Assembly: GCF_048771995.1 (NCBI RefSeq)
Contig: NC_133063.1
Coordinates: 16,554,063-16,618,062, forward strand
DNA: 64,000 nucleotides
DNA from: Taeniopygia guttata
Taxonomy: Eukaryota > Chordata > Aves > Passeriformes > Estrildidae
Direction: 5' to 3'
The notes below the pieces were generated by a model. It saw only the letters and a program-made list of their open reading frames with translations, had not been told where the DNA came from and did no database searches. Numbering within the stretch: the stretch's first letter is position 1; every line of letters begins with the position of its first letter. The position numbers and the translations under genes were made by a program. This document shows, piece by piece, positions 39,621 to 52,600 of this stretch.

Positions 39621-40005
39621 TGTGGAAAACTGCCCCCAAGTTCAGTGAAGTACTCACAGAAATGCCTTTGTGCCTCCTGCTGGGTTGTATTTTTAAGTTA
39701 GTTTTTCGCCAATGGTTTGCTCCTATTTCCCTATTTGTTAAAATGGTTCCTGTACTCCCTTTACTCCTATTGTCCCTTTGTGGGGCCATGCCCTGGTTAC
39801 CACCCCTGTTACAGGGCTGTGTAAGAGCCTGCTCGGGGCTCTTTCAGGAGCTGTCCCTTTGACATAGGAGGCTTCTCGGAGCTCCCCAATAAATTCGGAT
39901 TAACAACCCCTGCAAGAGACAACTCCACGCTTTTGTCTTTGCCGCCCAAAGTCTCCCTGGGGTTTGGGGGTTCCAAACCCAAAGCCGCCATCCTGACCTA
40001 TGGAG
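39621..40005 (+). mobile_element. ERV LTR-like segment (ERVK-like)
   Basis: This has the layout of a retroviral LTR: a possible start TGTGGAAAAC at 39,621, a CCAAT-type box ('gccaatggtttgctcc'), a GC-rich R-like segment, AATAAA at 39,888-39,893 and a U5-like CT/GC-rich segment. It is clearly higher in GC than the flanking DNA. Boundaries are uncertain. The GC-rich continuation to about 40,330 may be leftover internal leader sequence, but no gene can be read in it. Confidence 0.5.
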
Positions 40006-41784
40006 GACTGGGAAGGTGGCAAGTGCTGTCCAAGGTGTCCACCTTAGCCAGGCAAGCCTTTCTCAGCGGGACAGACACCGTGGCAGCCTCCTGAATGGCT
40101 GAAGGGTTGAGCCCTGAGGATGGGGTCAGCGTTCTCTGAGATGCCTGAGTATCCTTCACTGGCTCCAAAAGGGGCCCACTCCCAGGGAGATTTCTGGTCA
40201 CACCTACAGTGGCCCAGGGGAGTTCAAAGGGTCTCACTTGGCACCACTATTTTCAGGGTTGCAAGAAAACTTGATTTAGCCACAGTAATCTTCCACATCA
40301 AGGACAAGGCCTAATGAGCATTTCTGAAGTCAGTGCAGCTTGAGGAGGCAGCAGGATGTGCCACCACAAAGACAGGTTACATTCTGAAACTCAAAAAGTG
40401 TGGGAAAACAGCAGAGGTCCAACCCACTCTCTAAGAAACTTTGTAAATAGATTTAATGAAAAGAAGGACTAGCAGTTACTCAGACAAATCTGCAGGTGGT
40501 AAAACATTGGAAATATCAGAAATGGAAAATTATATTGGAATAAGATACTTAACCAGAGCAGCACCCCAGCCCTTAAAGACTGAGAGGAAAGTGGTGAGGA
40601 TCCTACAAAGCAAAAAGAGAAAGGTGTGAACAGGTTATAGGGAATAGAGACTGTGAACAATTTTTTCTTATATCTTAATTTTTTTCCATGTTCATCTATT
40701 AGCCTGCCAATTAGTTCTTACTGTATGTTTTCTGCTGGCTAGCAGAATCAACCCAGTGGCAATTGTGCATGCTGCTATGATTCACGGGATTACAGATACT
40801 CATGTCTTCTAACACTTTGTATTTCACTGTTGTGAAGGACGGAAAAACCTGAAACCAATCAAAGAATGTTAAAAAGAAGACTGTAACCAAAACATGCTGC
40901 ATATGGAAATTTATATTACACTATTAAAAAAAGCAAAAAGCAGAAATGTGCAATATATACTACAGAGTGATGCTCATCATAGAATAATTTTTCTGAAGTA
41001 GAAATGAGACCAACAGATAGTGTTGTTTGCTGTTACTACGAACATACACCAGTCATTTGCACTGGAGCTGAAGGAAAACTATTAGATCATGGTTCACACC
41101 CTACAGATGGAATAAACCATCTTCTGCTCATGAACTTCACAGATATTAAAAAGATGATATCATCTGAGATCCATCCTGAAAAGCTACCAATTACACAAAA
41201 CACACCCTGAACTGACTTTAGGGTATCTGTTGAAAAAATGGAGAAAAAAAAGGCATTGCACTGGAAATGCCACATGGAAAGAGACAGTTGTGTTTCCATC
41301 TGCTTATAGCAGTTCTAGCAAATAACTTTTCTACATTAAATAATTGCACACATTAAAATAATCCTGAAATACCACTTTGTTTTTATTCTCCATTTAGAAT
41401 AAACTATATATAAAGTCAGGCCTTTGTATGTTCTGTGAACAATTTCTCAAAAAAATAAATTAGAATATTCCCCTGTTAACCTATTCAACTTGGAAAAAGA
41501 TGAAACAAAGAACTCACTCTCCAGGCAAAGCAGTTGAGTCTGCTTTGTACTTGTAAATACAACAGAAATAGAATAAGTTTAAAAGTTCACCTTTAAAAAG
41601 TTTATACAGACTGGCTACTTTGAAATTTCTCTGTGATCTGACCAAGCCAATTTCTAACTAATATATCAAATGTGACAGCTACAAACTTTTCAAGAACAGC
41701 TTAAGTTTCTCTGTTTTTTTTCTTTCATTATGGGTTGAAAGCACAAGATGATGCATCAAAAAGGCTAGGCTGATTTCAGAAGAT
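40006..41784. other. intergenic, possible LTR-associated leftover then AT-rich DNA
   Basis: The first ~320 bp is GC-rich and continues the composition of the upstream LTR-like segment, so it may be eroded internal ERV sequence. The rest is AT-rich without features. Confidence 0.4.
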
Positions 41785-42140
41785 CCCAAGATGCGGAATC
41801 CTCTGACGCCTCCCCCTCAGGGAAATCCCCAGGGCCTTGCCTTGGGAAACTATATCATAGAGTTTTCCCCACCTGAGAGGACTCAGCCCACGGTGCTGTG
41901 TAACACCACTGCCAATCCACATCATATTGCCTCCCCCATTGGCCAACTGACACTGCCCACCCCAATTATTCATCCCACATCCCCCCTACAGGCTGCTGTC
42001 CTTTTCCCTCAGGTTATTGGTCACTGACCCCATACATGGTTTTGTCTTTCGTCTCTAGTCCCTTTGGCGTGCTGGATGTAATAAACCCTTGCTGGAATAT
42101 ATCATACAAAGACCCTTCCTGTCTTTCCTCTGCTGACCTA
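41785..42140 (+). mobile_element. second ERV LTR-like segment
   Basis: It carries a U3-like CT-rich part, an inverted CCAAT box ('cattggccaac'), a second 'ttattggtcac' box, then 'ggcgtgctggatgtaataaa' with AATAAA at 42,080-42,085, followed by a CT-rich U5-like part. It differs from the LTR at 39.6 kb, so the two are probably separate insertions and not a proviral pair. Ends are estimated by composition. Confidence 0.45.
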
Positions 42141-42287
42141 TCTGTGGCATGTGTGTGCACATGGACTTGAAATGGCTGTTCTTGTGGCCTTACTCTGAGT
42201 GGCTTCTGAAGGAGACATTTCAAAGAAGGTTGAAGCATTTCTATCACTCTGCCACGCTGCAACACCAAGATTGCCATCTCCCAAAAT

Positions 42288-42570
42288 TCACAGATTCGTA
42301 GAATGGCTTGGGTTGGAAGGGACATAATGATCGTTCTGTTCCAACCCCCCTGCCATGTGCAGGGACACCTTCCTCTAGACCAGGCTGCTCACAGCCCCAC
42401 CTAGCCTGGCCTTGAACACTGCCAGGGATGGGGCATCCACAGCTTCTCTGGATGACCTATTCCTTTGCCTCACCATCTTCACAGTAAAGAGTTTCTTTCT
42501 CATATCTGACCTAAAACCACACTCTCTCAGTTTGAAGCCATTCCCCCCTTGTCCTGTCACCACATGCACT
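42288..42570 (-). mobile_element. CR1 LINE 3'-end fragment
   Basis: The plus strand reads as reverse-complemented CR1: 'gattcgtagaatggcttggg', 'ggttggaagggacataatga', 'caccttcctctagaccaggc', 'cttcacagtaaagagtttct' and 'ccccttgtcctgtcaccaca'. It is fairly well preserved, so it is younger than the CR1 pieces at 43.8 or 54 kb. Confidence 0.87.
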
Positions 42571-43789
42571 TACAAAAAAGTAAGCTCCAGCAATCCTGTA
42601 CTTTCAGGTACTGGGAGGTAGTGGTAGTATTCTCTCTGTCTACAACTGTTCCTATTATATCCATAAACTACTTCAGTTTTTTTTCCCTGCCATCAAGGAT
42701 TTCCTCATGGAAGAAAAACAGAAGGGGAACTCTATGACTTGCCAGTCTCATCACTCCCAGTCATTCAAATCAGTGGCCAAACAAGCCCTTTCTTCAATTT
42801 AGCAAGTTACAATTGGCAGTACAAATTTGATCTGCAAAATTGCAGTAGTCCCCAGCCATATAATTAAAAAGCTCATAAATTTTCTCAAGCCAGAGTGGCC
42901 TTATGTACTTTGATACGGATTCTTATTTTAGAATTTTAACTAGCTCAAGACACATGGCAAAGAGAAGGCATTAGGAAAGAAACATACATTGTGAACTCCA
43001 GGAAGGGTTAAAACTTTCCCGTAAGTGCTAGAACTTAGCAGAAGACATAGAAAAACAATGACTGGGTAAAACTCACATTTTGACATGAAAGTTACTGCTT
43101 TTCACAGATATTCTGGCACTAAGGTGACATCAGAATTACCTTAAACAAACACAAGCATGACAAACACTAAGACCTTCACTGGCCAGTGCAGCTACAGATC
43201 CAGATAGCACTGAACCCAGCTGACTGAGCTTTTCAGAGTTGAATGACAATCCTTAGATCCACATCCTTCCTACATAAGGTGAAAAGTAATTGAGGGGAAG
43301 CAGAGGAAATCATGGGACTTGCCCTGTACAGGAAACTCATGGCCTAGGTCAGAAGTTATCTGGGACCTCAGCTTGTCACTGCTGTCCCACAATACACAAA
43401 GTCTGTATTTTCCTAAGCATGTCCTTGCCATTATCCTGGCTCTTTGGAGATGGGTCTCTTGTCCCTCATATACTGGATTTCCAGCAGTGCCCTTGGCCAG
43501 AGAGAGAGCCTCATTGATAGTGCACTTAATCTGCTACTGGCTCCAAGGAATTTGTCCCTTAGTTTGTTTTTTTAAATTTCTTTACTGCAAGATGACATCA
43601 TTTGAGCCAGGAATGGAAATCAGTCTATTTGTATACACAGCCTGAGCATGAAGAAGCAATTACAATGCCTTTTGGAATGGGTGTGGGGACTCACCACGTT
43701 TCAGACATGAGAAATGTCTTGCTCAGCCCTTGCAACAGCTGGTGCACTTGAAGAGAGAGGCTTAAGTACATTAGTGACTTTAACTTCCC
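42571..43789. other. intergenic, no gene seen
   Basis: Mixed composition. Overlapping plus-strand frames at 43,290-43,645 (75 and 108 codons) show no recognisable domain. Confidence 0.5.
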
Positions 43790-44105
43790 AAAATTACAGC
43801 ATCATCCAGCTGGCAATCACCACTGGAGAGGGCCCAGGACACTTGCTGTCCCAAAGCAGGGTCAGTTAAAGCTGTTCCTCTATAGAAAAACACTCCACAG
43901 GTGCATTGCCAATCAATTCCACTGCTTGATCACCTACTCAATAAAAACCTTCCTTCTGTTTTTTGTGGAACTGCCTGCATTTCAATGTGACCCCACAGAC
44001 TCTTTTTTCTCTACCACTGGGCCCCACTGAGAACAGCTGGCTTCATCTTCACTCCGCCACTAGTAGTTAAAGACATGGATAGGATGCCCCTGAGTCAGTA
44101 ATAAC
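43790..44105 (-). mobile_element. old, strongly diverged CR1 fragment
   Basis: Weak but ordered CR1 similarity on the minus strand. On plus: 'aacctt' and 'ccttctgttttttgtggaac', then 'gtgaccccacagactctttt', 'ccactgggccccactgagaa', and 'tcttcactccgcc' ahead of 'acatggataggatgcccctg'. The terminal octamers are gone. Confidence 0.55.
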
Positions 44106-44354
44106 GCTGCTTCTTGCTGAAATGACTGTACATTCAGCAGCTCAGATAGGCTTTGAGGTATCTGGCTTCCAAGATAGGCCCATAACTTTGATCACCATCA
44201 GTGTATCCAGTGTTGTTAGCCTGTTTCTGAATGAAGAGTAGGATATACTCCACAAACTTCACAAGTAAATCGGTGTTGAAATAAGATAGTTTGTATTGTT
44301 GACACAGCATACATTATAAAATTACTTGATACAAGAACAGAAGACATCCATCAT

Positions 44355-44385
44355 TTTATTGCCTTGTCAGACATAAAAATTTATT
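44355..44385 (-). promoter_or_regulatory. candidate distal poly(A) signals of CEMIP2
   Basis: Two canonical AATAAA hexamers lie 25 bp apart on the minus strand at 44,380-44,385 and 44,355-44,360. Cleavage would fall about 10-30 nt below these, near 44,330-44,345. A TG-rich segment follows at about 44,300-44,320. Confidence 0.45.
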
Positions 44386-45487
44386 TATGCTATTTGTCAT
44401 GTGTTTTAATTTACACAAAAGACAAACACTTTAACTTCAGGTCCAATTGCTCATCAGTAAGGCCTACATCAGAATACCCTTGACACTTCCAAGGACAATT
44501 TTTACAAGACGCTTAGAACAGCAGAATATCATAAATAATGGCCAACTTCACAAGCCGGAGGATCACTACCTCATCACTACTTCTCTGCTGAGCAGAGAAT
44601 AGAGGAAGCCTTAAAGCCATTTTAATCCCCAAACACTATCACTACTGCACTCAGAGCATTTACATGACTGCCCTGCATTAATAACACCAAACATTACAGT
44701 TAGTCATAAAGATTTATCACAGCTTCCCCTAACAAAATTACTTCTCTTTTAAACATAACAAGAGAACTGCAAAATACACAATCATCCATTTGGCTTGCTT
44801 TTACAATAAAAATAGTATTGGTCATCTATTTGTTAACTTCAACTCTTGTATCATACTCCTTACCTCCTCCTTTCTCACTTAGGAAACTACACTAGACCAG
44901 GCAGTTTAATTGTAGCACTGAGGTAGCATATTTTAATTGAACAGAGTAATATGTTTGATATTGTGCATCTTCTCCTTTAAAGCACAAAAAAAAAAAAAAA
45001 ATCCCCACAGTTTTTCAACATCTTTGGAGAAGACAGGCATATAGTTCATTTCCAACAGCCACTCTATTTTGAATTCAAAGCACAAATCATCTATGAATGG
45101 TAGATACATTATACCAACTCGAATGAGTGAGAACATGTACAAGAAGAAGGAAATATGTCATTTTTATCAGAACTAGGGTCACACTTTAGCCCTATGGCAC
45201 CTATTGCTGCCTATTGTGAAATGCATCTTTACTGTCACTGAAATTTAATTTCAAAAATGAGGATCCTGTAAAAGGACAGCTGTGCCACTGTTCTAAATGA
45301 TTTTCACACTACTGGCAGAGCCAAATAATTGCAACAATACCAGATTAAATCAACAGACCTAATATAAAGTCAATAGGAATTAACAACATGAGTATACTAG
45401 AAGAATCAAAGTTAAGGTAGAAGGTATGACTTAATGAACTGAGAGAACTTTCCATTCACTTAGAAGTTAAAGCTGAGATAGCCTTAA

Positions 45488-45610
45488 AAATAGTTAAAGA
45501 AAAACCAACACCAAAAACCAACCAAACAAAAACAACCCAACAGACAACAAAACAAACCCCCAAAACACCAAAAAAATAACAAAATCAAAACAAAACAAAA
45601 AAATCCACCA
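45488..45610 (-). repeat. A/C-only low-complexity tract (U/G-rich in the CEMIP2 transcript)
   Basis: About 120 bp on plus made almost only of A and C (caaaacaaac-like pieces without a fixed period). If the 3' UTR extends this far, the mRNA carries a long U/G-rich stretch here, with many UUUUG and UGUUU elements. Confidence 0.75.
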
Positions 45611-45749
45611 CTGCAAGAGTAGAAGCTTCATTTCCTAAAAAATTGAGAGTAACAGTATCTCTCTCAGCTTTGCCCTTCTTACTAAAAGCTTTAAAAGACT
45701 AAGCTAAAGTCAAGCTGTACTCAAGACTGCAGCCTTAACTTCTAGACTG

Positions 45750-45755
45750 TTTATT
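45750..45755 (-). promoter_or_regulatory. candidate proximal poly(A) signal of CEMIP2
   Basis: A canonical AATAAA on the minus strand about 735 nt after the stop codon. It could give a short 3' UTR isoform that retains neither the U/G-rich tract nor the distal 1.4 kb. Confidence 0.3.
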
Positions 45756-46489
45756 AAAGTAACTCTTACAGACACACCTTCGTATTTAGAGAGAATAATA
45801 AACAGTGATCCTAAAGAACAGGAGTAATTTCCTGCTCTGTGTGCCACACTTGTACACAAAGCCTTGTAAAACTGCAGAATGGTACACAATCCTCACCCAG
45901 GCTCAGGCTGGATCTTTGAATTCCTCCCTCCATCTTTCATACAGGAAAGCAAAAATCTTTACTGCAGTTAAAAATCCCTTGAGTCAGCCACATGCATAAA
46001 GGAAACTGGGTTTTAACACATTGGAAAGCAGACAGAATGTAACTGAGCTGACAGATAAACTGCCATGGAAACACCTAAAGAGCTGAGGGAAAAATGCTTA
46101 AGTTATAATGACCAGTTCAAGCTGTTTATGAAGGCATTTATGTTAATCTTTCAAGTAACCCAAAATGTACTCCAACACCTGTTACTAAAAACTTAAGGCT
46201 TTTATGAATACCCTCTTGCATACAAAAGGAGTATTAAACAGAAGGAACTTGTTTACAGTAAATACAAACATCTGAAAAATCTCTGAAACCTGTTTATACA
46301 AATACTAATAAATTCTTCAATATTTTGTACAACTAGAAGGTGCACAGATTGGCATTCAAGCAGTCAATGCTGGCAAACATCTGTCAGACAACAACATGAT
46401 TTACTTGGATAACAATATAGTTTAAAATGCCATAAATTAAAAATAAGTTAGTTCACATTTTTCCCCAGATTTTATGTACATCTTAGTCT

Positions 46490-46686
46490 TTAATGAGATC
46501 GTGCAGCCTTCTTCAGAAGCTCAAGGTCTTTCTGACGGCTTTTAATTGCTCTGGCACAGCCATACTCTTCCAGTTGCAGAGGGATATACTTTTCTATCTG
46601 AACGAGCCCATGCCCAGCAGGACTGGTAAACAGCTTAATCCAGGATGGCTTAATGTTTCCTCTGAAGCCCAGAAAGGCCAAGCTTC
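46490..46686 (-). CDS. CEMIP2: CEMIP2 terminal coding exon with stop
   Basis: This exon is 197 nt including the TAA stop at 46,490-46,492. It reads GSLAFLGFRGNIKPSWIKLF, then TSPAGHGLVQIEKYIPLQLE and EYGCARAIKSRQKDLELL, and ends KKAARSH. The acceptor is TCACAG. The C-terminus closely matches the remembered human CEMIP2 end and differs from CEMIP, which settles the paralogue. Confidence 0.96.
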
Positions 46687-49600
46687 CTGTGACAGAAAAA
46701 GCTCAGCATTATCAAACCAGCCAAGCTCACTGCAGCATGATACAGGACTGGTTAGGTAGAAAAAGGCACGCCCCCACAAAATTCCTTCCCCCCCATTATT
46801 TAGGACATTTATCCACTCTAACCTTTACATGAGAGTTACCTTTACATTATTACCTTACAAAGAAATAATGATTTGCAATTTCCTGTCTCAATACTTAGTA
46901 TTAAATACTCTGAGATCTTAATTTGAAAATGCAGCTAATTGGACAGTTATAAAACCCGTTTTCTCAACCACTTGCCAACTTGTGGCATCACTCTGAACAG
47001 ATGAGAGCTATCCCATGTGGCCTATAAACTCATCATCCCGCAAAATACCAATAGCTTCTCATTTCTAGCTTCAAATTATTTTAGAATAGGAAATACTAGG
47101 CAGGCACAGGAGATTGCTTAAAGATACATTTGCTGGGCGAGGCACAAAATGCAGGCTCTAGGAAAAAAGCCTGGGACTCTTGCGTGATCCACCAGCACAA
47201 AGAACTGCTAGTTACTTCTCTGCTTGCAACAAGCTTCACACAATGGGATAAAGGGGTTTTCTGCCCCACCTGCTAAAGGGCTGCCCACCTCCTCTCTCAA
47301 CAAGAGCTGACACACAGCAGCCACACCAGTGCAAACTGGTAACTACCCTCCACCAGCTGCACCTTTCTCACACACCCCACAAGAAACCCACCACACCAAC
47401 AAACACAAAGACCAAGGTGGTGTCAAAGAAATGTGCAACATTTCTACCAACCGTTGCTCTGAAGATAAGGTGGTTTTGCTGTCCCCAGGGACATTAAGGC
47501 TTCAGCTAAATTATTAGGAATTGCTACATCACCTCTTGTGCTCAGGAGAACTATAGACCTGCAACAGGAACAGCATGACACAGCAGCTATTATAAACACA
47601 TTTTTTAAATATTCTGCTACACAGCTTTCAAGCTAGCTACCCTCAGTGTCCAATTCCTTATGAGTACTTATGACATGGAAATAGTCAACCCTTCCTGAAA
47701 GCAGTACTTAGAATTTCTTGGTTTTAAACTGACTTTTAATTTAACTTCAAAATCATTGGCAAGTGGTATTTAAACACAGTTTGGTATTTTGTATCAAAAA
47801 ATCAAGTTTGCATATAGATCCAAAATTAGAAAATTAAAATATTTTCTGACACTAACTTTTTATCTTTATTTAGCCATAATTTTCTCCATATAGGTAGAGA
47901 ACAGTATGACATCTTTCACATAGTCCTTGCCACTGTCCTTATTAAACAAAAAGTTATCCTTGTTTTAAGCAAAGCAGTGTTATTACATGATGTTTCGTTA
48001 AACAAAAATATTTTTGAGGAAAAAGGCAACACCAGAAAAATCTGAAATGCTCAAAATCTGCTTAGTTTTCTTCAGTAAGGCTACATTGTCCAGTAAATGG
48101 CTCCTCTGTTTTCCCTTTTGCCTGAACTTAGACATATGTTTTGTTCACTTTCAGTGCTCATGTACCATTATTTATTAATCATTATTTAAGTCCTTGTCAG
48201 AGAGCAGAGCTACAGATTGCAGGACATACTGAAAACGACTGGTCATTGCACATACCTTTGTGGAATTCCAGATTTTAAATATCCATCTACACGCCTAATG
48301 TCTACTCCAGAAAATAATTTGTTTCCCAAAACTGTGCCAGTGCAGGCATCTACAACAACAATAAGTATTCCATTATCCTTGAAGGAAAATATGGTGTTAT
48401 TAACCTGAATGGGAAGAAAAAGAGAGAAAAGGAAGTTAATATGACTCAAACAGCAATTCTACTGCTCTCAGTGTTTATCAATCTTACTCTAGTTTAGACA
48501 CAGTAATTTCCTTCCAAATACTTGCTTCTCCCTTGCAACTCTTCAGTTTTTCCTTTGAAAGGATGCTGCTTAATGTGACTTCTGAAATTGTATAGGAGTC
48601 TTAAGCCTTTAGCTTCTATAGGAATATTGCACATTCCAGGTGATTTACTACCTGCCTTGGGAAGCTAAAATTCAGATACTGAATCCCCTGGACTTCTGTA
48701 CAGTAAAACAGTTAACTGATCCCTGCAGCAGGTTGGCTCCAGCCCAGTTTCTTCCTACTGAGAACTCTTACTGCTTTGGATATGGCATACATATTCCTGG
48801 AGAAGTTTGCAGCTGCAAAGGTTAAGCTGCTCATGTGCTATTTGTCTACCTAAACAACTGACAGCTCAGCCAGGCGAACAATGACACTGCAGAATGTAAG
48901 GCATGTGTGGACGAAGTGGTATTTCACCTTCATGTGCAAGTCTACTTCAGCATGTGAATGGAAAAGTCAAACTAAACTACTTTTTACACAGTATCACATC
49001 ACTGGGCTTATCTGGGCCACACCAGAACAAATACAGAAATCTAACTCCTTAGCACTTGCCATTTAGAGGACTTCAGCACAGCTTAATGGCTCATGTGACC
49101 CATCTCAGTAAGTACTAATCTCCTTGCACAAGGACAATTTCAACAAAATGGATTTAACTAACAAATTGTTAGTTTATGTTTTCTGTTTATTTCCAAAACA
49201 GCCATAAATGCATACCCACAGAGATTTAAACATAAGCTGAACATTTTAAATGCTAACAGCAACATTTTTCTCTTCAGCAAATAGGATTCAAATATTAAAT
49301 GAAGCTTTGAAGACTCCTTTTCTAATGTTTAAACATAAGCTTTTTGAGTTTATTTTTTAAACAATTAACTAATCTTTTCATTCCAGTGAAGAAAACTGAG
49401 GTCTGCATTATGTAGAGCTGTACAACGGCTATAATACAAACTGCTATAGTGATATTTAAGAAGAAAAACATGAAGAATACTTACATATATAAATGCTTGC
49501 TGACCTTTGCTTGACTCTTTTTCATCAGATGAATTAACCTGCACAAGGAGGTAGTTTCTGTGAGGGTCACTCGTGAATACCATCTGGATATCAAACAAAA

Positions 49601-52600
49601 CACATATTAATGTTTCTTCAACACTTTATCATGTCAGCTTAAAACAGACAGCCCATGCTCCAGTGTAAATGTATTCACTTGTCAGCAGCCTTATTTATAG
49701 TACTAGTAATCCTAATAAATATAATAATACATAGTGTAACCTATTTTATCTCTTAATTTCAGTATTTTTCTCAGCTTGTATAGCTGAGACAATTTCAAGT
49801 TCATGCTAATAAGCCAACATCCAAACAGAGAGGTTTGACATGTTGATCTCTGCCATGTAGCATAGACAACACTGCAGTGCAAGACATCAATCCACCGATG
49901 TCCCTTTTCTGTAGCACTTGGAACAAGAGTTGCACAACAGAAGAAGAAAAAAAAACCAAAACCCTGAAATCTTTGTGCTACAGAAAGTACTCCAAACTTT
50001 CAAGGAGTCCAAGAAGATTAACAAGCTGTAATTTGGTAAGTGCAGTATTCTGTGCTGAATTGGACTTAAATTGAGTAGACAGCATCACCAATTCTACAGT
50101 TCATGAAAGTTTTTGTTTATTTTATTTTACCTGAGTTGTGCCACATTTTGTACATGGTACAGTAGTTTTTCCTGGCATCTGCTTTATGATGGTTGGTACT
50201 TGGTAGTACTTTGGGTAAGCTTTTGCCATGCAATTACATATCCCTTTTGATGAATCTTTGGTCACAATCTTGATTCTTTCGCATCCCTGAGATGAGCAAT
50301 AACTGTGACCATCCCTATTATATTTGGCTTGAAGAAATAAAAACAGTAATCTACACAAAAAGGGGAAAAATAATCTAAATTAACTAGTGAAATACAGGTA
50401 TTTATATTCAATCTCAACAGCTATATTTAATGATTTTCAGAAGCAGACAAACTACGGTATTCCCTTCTGCACAACTATCCAAAGGTTTCAAGGTATTTAC
50501 TAGAGTTAGGAAATCCCTAGCAACTTACCTAAAATTCCATGTAGTTAAAGGAGACATCAATATAAATGTAGATACTTTGCAAAGAAAAAAAAAGCCCTCC
50601 GATCAGTGGCTTGCATGAAACAAAAATTGAATTGCAAAGCATGAATTTTTTTCCTTGCTCATACATCTTTGCAGACATGCAGCAGAAATATTCAGTTTCA
50701 CCCATCAACACTGAACAATAATAGTTGTGCTACTTCAAATGCCTGGAAAGGCAATTTAGGGTGTAAAGCTCTTACACAAAGCAACATAAATGTCTTTCAA
50801 AAACTACATTAATTTGTGTATTTATTACAGACAGGCATAGTATCAGGTAATGGAACAAAATAAATAAGAGAACAAATTATAAATTTAGAATCAATATTTG
50901 TAAAACTCACAACTGATATACATAGGACTTCATTTATTGGAAGCTGACCATATCTAAAACCTCTCAGAAGGATCATGGAGGCCTCTGTGAGAAGTACTTT
51001 TGAAAGAGAGACTAGGACTTTTAAGTTCTTTTGAGACAGCTGAAAAGAGATTAGGATTTTCAAAAATATAATTTTTAAATGTTGGAAGAGAAAGTTTCTT
51101 GGAAATTTATAGAATTTTCTGTTTAACAAGAAAACAGATAGTTTCTCTGAAGACTAAGAAATTAAATCCTAAAAGGCACTGGTCTACAGCACACCAGATA
51201 CTATATTTTCCACAGACATGGGGTAGGAAATATCTTTGGTGACTGTGGTGTTCATGACAAGTATTTCCATGACAACCATGGTAGTTTGGAGATTTAAAGA
51301 CAGATGAACATTCTTTGAATGGTTTTGGGGTCTTTCTCAACTGCTTTCCTCTCTGCAGGTGCCTCAACCATTTGTTTTTAACACTTTCAAGTGGAACATT
51401 TCTAGGTTAAACAACATCTTCTAGTAAAGACAAATGACAAGAGTTACCCAGTACTGTTGTCAAAGTAAAACTTCTTGTCTGATCGATTCTTTTCAAGCTC
51501 CATCATTGAAGATACAGGCATGTAGCGTTCCACCTTGCTTGACAGGGCAGATGACCGCCTTTGAAAAGTTTCCAATACTATAAGAAAATCTGTCTTTTGT
51601 TGGTAACAAAGACCGACACGAACCCAGTCATTCCTAAAACCAAAATAAAACGTATGAGTCCTCATTGGAACAGTTTAGGGGCCAATACAGAGCAAAGAGA
51701 TCATTACAAAAAAAACAGAAACAGGAACACAAAAAGCTCCTAAACCCTCAACCAGATGATCAAATCTGCACAGCCTTTCATTAAACATTTTAGTAACCCT
51801 GATTCTCTTAGGATATATTTGATTATATAATTCAGAGATATTTAGTAAGTTCATCTGCCAACAAAAATCAAGTATGTTAAGCTATTCAACTGCAATTCTG
51901 CTGAATTTCACAATTGGTACATCATATCCTCCAAGGGTTTTTTCTTAAAGACACTGTACTGAACAAGTGTTTAACTTCACGTGCAGATCTGTTGTTTAAT
52001 CCCATACTTTTGTATTTGTAACTATGAAAGAAAAACCAAACCCAAGCTCTGGTCTTCCAGATGGTTGCAAACTCATGCACAATAATTTTGCAGGACAGAA
52101 CTTCTGTATTGCCTTATGGATCAAAGCCACAAAAAAAGCAAATAAACATACTTGCTGAAGTTAATGAGATACAGATAGGTGACATTTGGAGCTTTTCCAT
52201 TCCAGTGTATTGTATAGCCCTTTTGGAGCATCACGACTGGCTGGTACTGCTGAAAGGCAGCTGCTCTCTGATTAATACCTCGAAGAACCATGGGATTGGC
52301 TGGATACTCATCTCGGACAATAGTCATGGAGAGATTCTGTCCATTCCAGGTTTGAACATAAACCTATATGATATTTAAGAGGGTAAAAATTTGGTCTCTT
52401 TGCAAAAGAAAATGAAATAGTGAAGCACGATCAGGACATTATTAACCAAAATGCTGCAATCTGATGTTCTGAGTTATGTAATACACAAATTTCCCCTGAA
52501 TAAAAGTCCTATTTAAAGAACTATTATAGACTTTTCCCATATTACAGGCAAAAAAGCATATGGAGAAAAAAAAATCAGCTATAACACCTGGCTACACAGA

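Larger units (their letters stand above)
44340..46489 (-). other. CEMIP2: probable CEMIP2 3' UTR
   Basis: This is about 2.1 kb of non-coding sequence after the CEMIP2 stop, with no other gene signal. On the minus strand, AATAAA motifs lie at 45,750-45,755, 44,380-44,385 and 44,355-44,360. The last two sit just before TG-rich sequence, as expected near a cleavage site. The length fits the human 3' UTR as I recall it. The region includes a U/G-rich stretch (45,490-45,610 on the mRNA strand) and a 16-nt homopolymer at 44,986-45,001. The 3' end is inferred. Confidence 0.5.
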
